A stretch of 64,000 nt of DNA from CAVPEV01 sp963703555 (GTDB lineage Bacteria > Actinomycetota > Actinomycetes > Actinomycetales > Cellulomonadaceae), in contig CAVPEV010000047.1 of the NCBI GenBank assembly GCA_963703555.1, positions 94,136-158,135 of the forward strand. Direction: 5' to 3'. Position numbers and translations under genes: made by a program. This document shows, piece after piece, positions 51,780 through 59,196 of this stretch (positions are counted from its first letter, which is position 1; each line of letters starts with the position of its first letter). Under the pieces are notes generated by a model, which saw only the letters and a list, made by a program, of their open reading frames with translations, did no database searches and was not told where the DNA came from.

Positions 51780-53441
51780 CCTCGGCCTTTCACGGCGGTG
51801 GCGTGTCGGAGGCGTGAAAAGTGCCCCTGACCTGCGATGATGTGTCTTGCTGAGGGACAGATCGTCGCGGATGAGGAGCACCTTCCAGGTGAAGAAGAGT
51901 ACGGGGTTCTACCCGCGGCTGGTGGTCGATGCGCACGGCGGGTCGGCGGTCGGTCAGGCCGGTGGGGTGCTGCTGACCAGGGCGGTGCGTGCCTCGGGTC
52001 TGGACGTCGCGTTGAGCGCGGAGCTGGCCAGATGGCGCAAGCCCTCCGCGGTTCACGACCCCGCGAAGGTGCTGGTGGACCTCGCGGTGACCCTCGCCCT
52101 CGGTGGGGACACGTGCTCCGACATCGCAGTCGTGCGCTCCGAGCCGGCGGTCTTCGGACGGGTCGCCTCGGACGCGACGGTCTCCCGCACGATCACCGCG
52201 CTCGCCGGGGACGTGACCCGGGTGCTGCCTGCGATCGACCGGGCCCGGTCGACGGCTCGAGCCAGAGTGTGGAGCGCGGCAGGGTCGAACGCCCCCGGCC
52301 ACGCCCGCGACGCAGCGCACCCGTTGGTCATCGACCTGGACGCGACGCTGGTCACGGCGCACTCGGAGAAGGAGAACGCGGCCCCGACGTTCAAGCGGGG
52401 GTACGGGTTCCACCCGCTGTGCGCGTTCGTCGACCACGGCACCGACGGGACCGGTGAACCGTTGGCGATCTTGCTGCGCGCCGGGAACGCCGGATCGAAC
52501 ACCGCCGCCGACCACCTGCAGGTCATCGCCGACGCACTCGCCCAGATCCCGGGGACCACCCGCGGCAAGTCGGTGCTGGTCCGGATCGATGGGGCGGGCG
52601 GGTCCCACAAGGTCATCGAGGCCCTCACGAGGCGCCGGCTGGCGTACTCGGTGGGGTTCACCTTGCCGGACAACACCCCTGACCTGCTCAAGCTCATCCC
52701 CCAGGACGTGTGGACCCCGGCCTACGACGCGCACGACGAGATCCGCGACGGCGCGTGGGTCGCCGAGCTCACACACCTGATGGACCTGACCGGCTGGCCA
52801 ACCGGGATGCGCGTGATCGTCCGTAAGGAACGACCCCACCCCGGCGCCCAGCTGCGGTTCGAGGACGTCGAGGGGATGCGGATCACCGCGTTCGTCACCA
52901 ACTCCCGCACCGGGCAGCTCGCCGACCTCGAGCTGCGGCACCGGCGCCGCGCCCGCTGCGAAGACCGCATCCGCATCGCGAAAGACACCGGACTGAACAA
53001 CCTGCCGCTGAAGTCGTTCGCCGCGAACCAGATCTGGTGCGCCGTGGTCGCCCTGGCCGCCGAGATCACCGCCTGGATGCAGACCCTCGCCCTGCACGGG
53101 CACCAAGCCCGCCGCTGGGAACCCAAGACCCTGCGGTTCCGGCTCTTCACGATCCCCGCGACCCTGGCCCGCACCGGGCGGCGCGTCCGGTTGCACCTGG
53201 CCGCCCGCTCGCCGTTCGCCTCGCTCATCCTGACCGGGCTCGACCGCCTCGGCGCACTGGCGCCCGGCTGACGCCGTTCGCCACCGCCCCAACGACCCCG
53301 AGCACGACCCCGGCCAAGTGGAACCGACGCCCACCCGCACGACAGCGGGCCCTGCGTCACACCCTCAGACCAGAATCACTCCCGGAAGCGACCAACGAGC
53401 CGCGCTCGGACCTCACGCCCTGACCACGTGAAAGATCGAGG
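51780..53441 (+). mobile_element. IS1380-family insertion sequence inside IS3 copy 2
   Basis: The imperfect inverted ends CCTCGGCCTTTCACG (51780-51794) and, reversed, CCTCGATCTTTCACG (53427-53441) match at 13 of 15 positions. The flanks carry a direct repeat CCAA (51776-51779 and 53442-53445), the 4-base duplication expected for this family. The element is 1662 bases long with one intact transposase gene. It is the innermost and therefore youngest layer of the nest. Confidence 0.9.
51871..53271 (+). CDS. IS1380-family transposase
   Basis: A 466-residue DDE transposase, apparently complete. Blocks: GFYPRLVVDAHGGSAVGQAG at the start, VIDLDATLVTAHSEKE (first Asp), FKRGYGFHPLCAFVDH, VRIDGAGGSHKVI (second Asp) and CEDRIRIAKDTGLNNLP (Glu) followed by NQIWCAVVALA. 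These are all standard for IS1380. ATG 51871 is preferred; a TTG at 51847 is possible. No frameshift or stop is seen, so this is one of only two transposase genes in the window likely to be active. Confidence 0.88.
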   Translation: MRSTFQVKKSTGFYPRLVVDAHGGSAVGQAGGVLLTRAVRASGLDVALSAELARWRKPSAVHDPAKVLVDLAVTLALGGDTCSDIAVVRSEPAVFGRVASDATVSRTITALAGDVTRVLPAIDRARSTARARVWSAAGSNAPGHARDAAHPLVIDLDATLVTAHSEKENAAPTFKRGYGFHPLCAFVDHGTDGTGEPLAILLRAGNAGSNTAADHLQVIADALAQIPGTTRGKSVLVRIDGAGGSHKVIEALTRRRLAYSVGFTLPDNTPDLLKLIPQDVWTPAYDAHDEIRDGAWVAELTHLMDLTGWPTGMRVIVRKERPHPGAQLRFEDVEGMRITAFVTNSRTGQLADLELRHRRRARCEDRIRIAKDTGLNNLPLKSFAANQIWCAVVALAAEITAWMQTLALHGHQARRWEPKTLRFRLFTIPATLARTGRRVRLHLAARSPFASLILTGLDRLGALAPG

Positions 53442-53909
53442 CCAACCCCGCCCGAGTGAAACCGGAGCTCGTCGCGACGGGCCCGAACCAGGTCTGGCCG
53501 TGGGACATCACGAAGCTGCACGGGCCGGTGAGACCGCACGTGTCCAACGACAACCCGTACTCCGAATCGCACTTCAAGACCCTCAAATACCGGCCCGAGT
53601 TCCCGGCCACCTTCGGGTCGATCGAGGACGCCCACGCCTTCTGCACCACGTTCTACGCCTGGTACAACACCGAGCACCGGCATTCCGGGATCGGCATGCA
53701 CACGCCCACCGACCTGCACCACGCGACAGCGGCCGAGGTCCAGACCCGACGCGCGCACGTCCTCACGGCCGCCTACGTGAACCACCCGGAGCGGTTCGTC
53801 CGCCGCCACCCGACGCCGCTCGCGCTGCCCACCGCGGCCTGGATCAACCGACCACTCGAACACTCAACAAACGAACCGAAGAACTGACCCAACAGGGTTG
53901 ACACCTTCC

Positions 53910-54068
53910 GCCAAGGGCCAGCTAGACCTCGAACGCCACGGCGGACACACCCTGCGCGGCGCAGCAACCCGAATCGCCCAACGCCTCCTCGCCCTGACCG
54001 CCGCCATCTGGCACAACGACCACACCGGCGCCCCCACACTGCGCTCCCTGACCACCCACGCCCACTGA
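53910..54068 (+). pseudogene. IS982-type transposase, 3' part
   Basis: The frame from 53910 gives AKGQLDLERHGGHTLRG, QRLLALTAAIWHND and a stop at 54066-54068. It is the exact continuation of the 5' part at 50337-50927, in the same frame. From 54069 to 54207 (139 bases) I see no gene, only a short AT-richer stretch. Confidence 0.85.
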
Positions 54069-54207
54069 CCCCTTGGAATCAGTCATCTAGGCGAGGAAAC
54101 TGCCGACGTCGCCGTCCCGCTCTTCGAGGGTTATTCAGGCTGATTGAACGAGGACTGTTCGGCGCGCCTACGTAAGGGGAAGTCCGCCTCTTGAAAGAAT
54201 TGGGTTT

Positions 54208-54832
54208 CCCAGCAGGCCGCCGATGCGCAAGCACCTGGGTCCCGGATCGGCGGGCCGAGAATGACCGCGTGCCCGTCCCCGCCGCTGCCCCCGCCGCCGC
54301 TGTCCCCTGCCCGGCTACCTGCTGTCCGGCCTGGTCTACGTCGGCATCGCCGCCCTGACGTCCGCGCCGGCCCTGGTCGTGCTGTTCGCGTTGTACGGCG
54401 CGTGCACCGCCCTGCTCAGCGGTGCCGAGCGCGCGTTCATCGCCGAGGCCGCACCGGTGCAGCTGCGCGGCACCGTGCTCGGCATCTACGGGACCCTGCA
54501 GGGCGTCGGCCTGCTGCTGGCGTCGATCGTGGCCGGGGTGCTGTGGGACACCGTGGGGTCGAACGCACCGTTCTGGTTCGGCGGTGCGCTCGCGCTGGTC
54601 TCGGCCGTCGCCGTCGCCGTGATCTTCCGGACCAGCCGGCGGGCCCCGCGGCGCCGGCGGTGAGCTGACCGCGGCCGGACGTCATGGCCCGCACGCTCGT
54701 CCACCAGCCGGCCCCCGACGCCGGACGGGCAGGCCGAGACCGAGGACCCGCGCGCCCAGTGCCCCTCCCGGGCCAGACTGGAGATCGTCACCGCTCCGGC
54801 GCACCGCTGCGCACCAGGGCCCGGCGGACCAC
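54208..54832 (+). pseudogene. Right copy of the flanking repeat: deleted prmC-MFS remnant
   Basis: Bases 54208 to about 54293 repeat 39200-39285, including the GTG start of the prmC-like gene (54269 here). The sequence then jumps into the MFS gene at 54308 (matching 41082) and follows it to the stop at 54661-54663 and on to 54832. The prmC start and the MFS tail are in different frames, so no fusion protein results. The MFS part keeps the last 115 codons open. Scattered substitutions from the left copy show that it is not a recent or artefactual duplicate. Confidence 0.88.
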
Positions 54833-54862
54833 TCCGGAGCTGTCTGGAGAGGAACCGCCGTC

Positions 54863-55249
54863 ATGGCCGTCATCCACCACTTCGCCATCTCGACCGTCGC
54901 CGAGCAGAGCGCCGACTTCCGGCGCGTGCTGTGGACCGGCCGGCACACCCAGCTCGTCGTCATGACGATCCCGCCGGGCGGTGAGATCGGGATGGAGACC
55001 CACCCCGACAACGACCAGATCCTCACGTTCGTCAGCGGCGTCGGCGAGGCCATCGTCGACGGACAGACCGCCCAGGTCACCCAGGGCGACCTCGTGGCGG
55101 TGCCGGCCGGTGCGGAGCACAACTTCCGCAACACGGGCGTCAACCCGCTGGTCCTCTACACCGTGTACGGACCGCCGCACCACGCGGACGGCACCGTCCA
55201 CGCCACCAAGGCCGACGCCGACGCCGCCGAGGCGGCGGAGAAGCACTAG
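54863..55249 (+). CDS. Small cupin-domain protein
   Basis: A 128-residue single cupin. Motif 1 is seen as GMETHPDNDQILTFVSGVGEAIVDG with a metal-ligand His and Glu-like positions, and motif 2 is VPAGAEHNFRNTG. Its function cannot be read from this; small cupins serve as isomerases, dioxygenases or sensors. The ATG at 54863 has GGAGAGGAA upstream. The C-terminus is Ala/Asp/Glu-rich. It precedes the acetoin-dehydrogenase operon by about 180 bases, which include a separate promoter, so joint function is only possible. Confidence 0.85.
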   Translation: MAVIHHFAISTVAEQSADFRRVLWTGRHTQLVVMTIPPGGEIGMETHPDNDQILTFVSGVGEAIVDGQTAQVTQGDLVAVPAGAEHNFRNTGVNPLVLYTVYGPPHHADGTVHATKADADAAEAAEKH

Positions 55250-55292
55250 GACCGGACACCGGGCGGCGGGCCCGCACCGGCCCCTTCGTCTC

Positions 55293-55320
55293 TTGACAGC
55301 GCATCCGCCAGCCATAGCGT
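55293..55320 (+). promoter_or_regulatory. Likely promoter of the acetoin dehydrogenase operon
   Basis: TTGACA at 55293-55298 is a perfect -35. It is followed after 16 bases by TAGCGT at 55315-55320 as a weak -10 (T, A and last T conserved). The first gene starts 110 bases downstream. Confidence 0.5.
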
Positions 55321-55430
55321 GAAAGAGACGCCCGCAGGTCAGCGTGGACGCCGCTATGTCATCCGACCGCAACGGAGCGGCGGAGCACGTTGGTCCGACG
55401 CTCCGAACCATCGAGGTGAGGAGTAGCGCG

Positions 55431-56408
55431 ATGACCATCAACGACGACCAGTTGCGCGAGATGTACCGACGGATGACGCGGATCCGCCAGTTCGAGAACA
55501 CCACCAAGGCACTCCTGCTCAAGGGCGAGCTGTACGGCGCCTTCCACACGTCCACCGGCCAGGAGGCCTCGATCGTCGGTTCGTGCATGGCCTTGCGCGA
55601 CGACGACTACATGGTGGGCACACACCGCTCGCATGGCCACCCGATCGGCAAGGGCGCGAAGGTCGACCGTCTCCTCGCCGAACTCATGGGCAAGGAGACC
55701 GGCGTCAATCACGGCAAGGGCGGCTCCATGCACCTGTCCGACTTCTCGATCGGCTCCCTCGGCGAGACGTCGATCGTGGGCTCAGGGCTGCCCGTCGCCA
55801 CGGGCGCAGCGCTGGGCACGAAGCTCCAGGGCAAGGATCACGTCACGCTGTGCTTCTTCGGCGACGGCGCCTCCAGCCAGGGCACCTTCCACGAGTCCCT
55901 CAACCTCGCATCCCTGTGGACCCTGCCGGCGGTCTACGTCTGCGAGAACAACGGCTACGGCGAGCTCACCGCCACCCGCGACGCCGTGTGCGTGGAGGAT
56001 ATCTCCATCCGCGCGGCCGGTTACGGCATCCCCGGGGTGACCGTCGACGGGCAGGACGTGCTCGCGGTGTACGACGCCGTGTCGCAGGCCGTTCGTCGCG
56101 CCCGCGCGGGCGAGGGTCCCAGTCTCGTGGAGACCAAGACCTACCGGTTCGAGAACCACGCCATCGGCATCCCGATCGAGAACTACCGGTCCGTCGAGGA
56201 GGTCGAGTACTGGAAGACCAACCGCGACCCGATCACCCTGTTCCGGACCACGCTCACGCAGCGCGGCTTTGCCGCATCCGAGCTCGACGCGATCGACGAG
56301 GAGGTGGCCCAGGAGATCGCCGCCGGGGTCGAGTTCGCCCGGACCAGCCCAGCGCCGGCCCCGGAGGAGGCTCTCACCAACCTGTTCACCCACCCGATCA
56401 CGGCCTGA
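55431..56408 (+). CDS. acoA: Acetoin dehydrogenase-type E1 component, alpha subunit
   Basis: A 325-residue thiamine-diphosphate enzyme subunit. The ThDP motif is CFFGDGASSQGTFHESLNLA through YVCENNGYG, split here into its GDG and NN ends. FHTSTGQEA and HRSHGHPIGKG are typical of AcoA. With AcoB it oxidatively cleaves acetoin (or decarboxylates a 2-oxo acid) and passes the acyl group to the E2 lipoyl arm. The ATG at 55431 has a GAGG/AGGAG site upstream and is favoured over an ATG 29 codons earlier. acoB follows after 29 bases. Confidence 0.9.
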   Translation: MTINDDQLREMYRRMTRIRQFENTTKALLLKGELYGAFHTSTGQEASIVGSCMALRDDDYMVGTHRSHGHPIGKGAKVDRLLAELMGKETGVNHGKGGSMHLSDFSIGSLGETSIVGSGLPVATGAALGTKLQGKDHVTLCFFGDGASSQGTFHESLNLASLWTLPAVYVCENNGYGELTATRDAVCVEDISIRAAGYGIPGVTVDGQDVLAVYDAVSQAVRRARAGEGPSLVETKTYRFENHAIGIPIENYRSVEEVEYWKTNRDPITLFRTTLTQRGFAASELDAIDEEVAQEIAAGVEFARTSPAPAPEEALTNLFTHPITA

Positions 56409-56437
56409 GCGCCACCCGACTCGAGAAAGGATGAATG

Positions 56438-57406
56438 ATGCACACCGTCACATTCCTGCAGGCCGTGAACGAGGCGCTGCACGAGGAGATGGCACGCGAC
56501 GACACGATGTTCATCATGGGCGAGGACGTCGGGTGGAATATCATGGGGGCCACCGGCGGCCTCGTCGAGAAGTACGGCAAGGAGCGGGTGCGCAACACCC
56601 CGATCTCCGAGTCGGCGTTTGTCGGCGCGGGGACCGGCGCCGCCATGGTCGGGATGCGGCCGTTCGTCGACATGCTCATCGCCCCGTTCGTCTACGTGGC
56701 GTTCGACCAGATCGCCTCGGTGATCGCCAAGTTCACCTACACGTATGGCGGACAGACCAGGATCCCGATCACCCTGCGCGCGCCGATGATCTACGGCGCG
56801 GGGAATGCCGCCCAGCACTCCGACCGCCCGTACGCGACCCTCATGACCATCCCGGGTCTGAAGCTCGTCGTCCCGACCACGCCGTACGACGCCAAGGGCC
56901 TGTACAAGTCGGCGATCCGGGAGGACGACCCGGTCATCATCTTCGACGACTCGTCCGTCTGGGGCCTGAGCGCCGACATCCCCGACGAGGACTACCTCGT
57001 CCCCCTCGGCAAGGCCGACGTCAAGCGCGCCGGCACCGACGTGACCGTCGTCGCGATCGCCGGTGCGGTCCCGCAGGCGCTGGCGGCCGCCGAGCAGCTT
57101 GCCGGCAACGGCATCTCCGCCGAGGTGATCGACCTGCGGTCGATCGTGCCGATGGACCGCGAGACCATCCTCGCCTCCGTGGCGAAGACGGGTCACCTGG
57201 TCGTCGCCGACCCGGCGCCCGAGATGGGTTCGGTCGCCTCGGAGATCTCCGCAGTGGTCGCCCAGGAGGGCTTCTGGGACCTGCAGGGCCCGATCGCCCG
57301 GGTCACGACCCCGCACGTCCACATCCCGTTCAGCGCCGGCCTGGAGCAGTCGCTCTACCCCACTGCCGAGAAGATCGCCGCCGCGGTCACGGGCGTCATG
57401 GGCTGA
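56438..57406 (+). CDS. acoB: Acetoin dehydrogenase-type E1 component, beta subunit
   Basis: A 322-residue transketolase-like beta subunit. MGEDVGWNIMGATGG near the start, NTPISESAFVGAGTGAAMVGMRP and HSDRPYATLMTIPGLKLVVP are diagnostic. The C-terminal domain has EVIDLRSIVPMD. Two ATGs stand side by side; 56438 has the better distance to GAAAGG, 56435 is the alternative. It pairs with the alpha subunit encoded just upstream. Confidence 0.92.
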   Translation: MHTVTFLQAVNEALHEEMARDDTMFIMGEDVGWNIMGATGGLVEKYGKERVRNTPISESAFVGAGTGAAMVGMRPFVDMLIAPFVYVAFDQIASVIAKFTYTYGGQTRIPITLRAPMIYGAGNAAQHSDRPYATLMTIPGLKLVVPTTPYDAKGLYKSAIREDDPVIIFDDSSVWGLSADIPDEDYLVPLGKADVKRAGTDVTVVAIAGAVPQALAAAEQLAGNGISAEVIDLRSIVPMDRETILASVAKTGHLVVADPAPEMGSVASEISAVVAQEGFWDLQGPIARVTTPHVHIPFSAGLEQSLYPTAEKIAAAVTGVMG

Positions 57407-57489
57407 ACCGACCGGGTGCTGGCGGGGGACGCAGACCCCGGGGATCGACCCCCCGCCAGCACGCGCTCCGTCTATCACGAAGGGGCACC

Positions 57490-58713
57490 ATGAGCACCGA
57501 GATCCGACTCCCTCAGTGGGGGATGGGCATGATCGAGGGCAGGATCCTGCAGTGGTACAAGCAGGAGGGGGACGCCGTCGAGGCAGATGAGCCGCTGGCC
57601 GAGGTCGAGGCCGCCAAGACCACCGAGGACGTGGTCGCACCGCAGGCCGGGGTTCTCGAGCGGATCCTCGTGCCCGCCGGCACGATGGTTCCCGTCCATC
57701 AGCTGCTGGCCACCGTCGCCCCCGTCGGCGGCGAGAAGGCCGGGGCGCAGCAGGCACCCTCCCCACGCGCCGACGTGACGACGCCGCCGGCGCCCGCAAC
57801 TGCCCCACGACCTGTGACCGCTGCGGGTGGCGCGGCTGCGGGCGGGACGGGGCACGTCGTACCGAAGGCGCGCAAGCTCGCCCGCGAGCTCGGGGTGGAC
57901 CTCGCCACGGTGACCGGCACCGGACCGGGTGGGCGCATCCTCCCCGACGACGTCCTCGCGATGGTCGGCCCACCGGTAGCCGGCGCCCCGGCAGCCGGCC
58001 CACCCGTGGCCAGGACCGGCACCGCCGAGGTCCCTGGTGAGGACGGCGCCACGATCCCGCTGCAGGGTATGCGGGGCACGATCGCCCAGCGGATGCACGC
58101 GTCCCTGCAGGCGATGGCCCAGCTGACGCTCGTCACGACCGCCGACGTCACCGACCTCGTCACCGTCCGGCAGGGGCTCGACCAGGACCACCGGCCGACG
58201 TACACGGACTTCATCGTCAGGGCCGCCGCGCTCGCCCTGCGCGACCACCCGCACCTCAACGCAACCCTCGAGGGCGACAGGATCCGGCTCCATCCGGGTG
58301 TCCACATCGGCATCGCGACGGCCGTCAAAGACGGCCTCGTCGTGCCGGTCGTCCGGGATGCGGACCAGATGAGCCTCCAGGAGCTCGCCGACGAGTCGGC
58401 CCGCCTGGTGGACAAGGTCCGGGCGGGGGACTTCAGCATCGAGGACGTCTCCGGGAGCACGTTCACCGTGACCTCGCTCGGCGGCCAGCACATCGATGCG
58501 TTCACGCCGATCATCAACCCGCCCGAGGTCGCCATCCTCGGCATCGGCAGGATCGTCGAGCAGCCCGTGCGCGCCGGGGACGGCCTGGCGTGGCGCAAGG
58601 TCATCACGCTCAGCCTGACGATCGACCACCGTGCGGTCGACGGCGCGCCGGGCGCGGCCTTCCTCGAGACGGTGGCCGAGCTCCTCGGGAGGCCGCAGAC
58701 GCTGGTCGGGTAA
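57490..58713 (+). CDS. acoC: Dihydrolipoamide acyltransferase (E2) of the acetoin dehydrogenase-type complex
   Basis: A 407-residue E2 protein. The lipoyl domain occupies residues 1-75 with the lipoylated Lys43 in EAAKTTED. After an Ala/Pro linker comes the E3-binding domain near 122-160 (PKARKLARELGVDL, GTGPGGRI). The catalytic domain has His380 and Asp384 in DHRAVDG. It takes the acyl group from E1 and gives it to CoA. The ATG at 57490 follows AAGGGG. No E3 (lipoamide dehydrogenase) gene and no regulator of the AcoR type are seen nearby, so E3 is probably shared with other complexes. Confidence 0.92.
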   Translation: MSTEIRLPQWGMGMIEGRILQWYKQEGDAVEADEPLAEVEAAKTTEDVVAPQAGVLERILVPAGTMVPVHQLLATVAPVGGEKAGAQQAPSPRADVTTPPAPATAPRPVTAAGGAAAGGTGHVVPKARKLARELGVDLATVTGTGPGGRILPDDVLAMVGPPVAGAPAAGPPVARTGTAEVPGEDGATIPLQGMRGTIAQRMHASLQAMAQLTLVTTADVTDLVTVRQGLDQDHRPTYTDFIVRAAALALRDHPHLNATLEGDRIRLHPGVHIGIATAVKDGLVVPVVRDADQMSLQELADESARLVDKVRAGDFSIEDVSGSTFTVTSLGGQHIDAFTPIINPPEVAILGIGRIVEQPVRAGDGLAWRKVITLSLTIDHRAVDGAPGAAFLETVAELLGRPQTLVG

Positions 58714-58819
58714 ACCGGACGCGCTCGCACAGCCGGACGCGCTCGCCTCGCTGCACGGCACGCACGGTAACCAGAATGCCGGACGCGGAAGGCCGCACGT
58801 TCCTCGGCGCAGGCGCAGT

Positions 58820-58999
58820 GCCGTCAGCGCGGTGGCGGTCGACATCCCCATCGGGCTGCCGCACCACGGGCGGCGTCGAGCTGACGAGTGCGCCAAGGCT
58901 GCGACCGGGGCCCGGCGGTCGTCGGTCTTCACGGCACCCGTGCGGCGCGCCCGGGAGGTGCCGGACCATTCCACTGCCGTCGCCGACAACCACGACCTG
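58820..58999 (+). pseudogene. Decayed DUF429 gene
   Basis: In the 483-base gap between acoC and hsdM one frame reads AVSAVAVDIPIGLPHHGRR, then ADECAKAATGARRSSVF and TAPVRRAREVPDHSTAV. These blocks match the start of DUF429 proteins (VAVDxPIGLPxxGRR...RxSSVFxxP). There is no proper start, the upstream GVDG block is absent, and the downstream part loses the family match. The rest of the gap holds no gene; a 14-base direct repeat (58715-58728 and 58733-58746) follows the acoC stop. Confidence 0.55.
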
Positions 59000-59196
59000 A
59001 TGGAAGTCGACCTGGGCCGGGGCCGGCCAGGCCATCCGGTGCCCCCCCGCAACGGTTCAGCGACGGCCGACGCATGCGGCGCCGACGCGGGCATCCAAGG
59101 CCGGATCCGGGACGAGCCGTGCCGCGAGCTCCTGCCACACCTGCGGCAGACTGCTCGACGACAACCCCGCACCCGCTGCAGTGGAGGCACGTCCCG

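Larger units (their letters stand above)
51436..53887 (+). pseudogene. IS3 copy 2 orfB, split by IS1380 and internally deleted
   Basis: The first part (51436-51780) reads IDETITELTPLVGVRAAC, FVDMAPAEIHAVLLDEGTYL and RRQATN. The frame resumes at 53447 as PARVKPELVATGPNQVWPWDITKLHGP. It then jumps directly to RPHVSNDNPYSESHFKTLKY, so about 80 codons are deleted, including the block with the second catalytic Asp (HADRG in relatives). The end reads FYAWYNTEHRHSGIG and stops at 53887. It is doubly inactivated. Confidence 0.85.
50928..53909 (+). mobile_element. IS3-family element (copy 2) inserted in the IS982-type gene and itself interrupted
   Basis: Removing exactly 50928-53909 (994 codons) restores the IS982-type reading frame. 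The left end carries CCCTCTGTGTCAGCC (50933-50947), close to the terminal repeat of copy 1; the right end has GGGTTGACACC (53895-53905). Inside are orfA, orfB and an IS1380 element at 51780-53441. The two IS3 copies (this and 49300-50336) lie head to head around the IS982-type fragment. Confidence 0.8.

Noticed and set aside
54177..54200. Short similarity (AAGTCCGCC then CTCTT) to the reversed IS3 slip-site region at 46283-46302
   Set aside because: Too short and imperfect to call an IS remnant.
58715..58746. 14-base direct repeat after acoC
   Set aside because: Only two copies with no further structure; noted in the DUF429 entry but not called a functional site.
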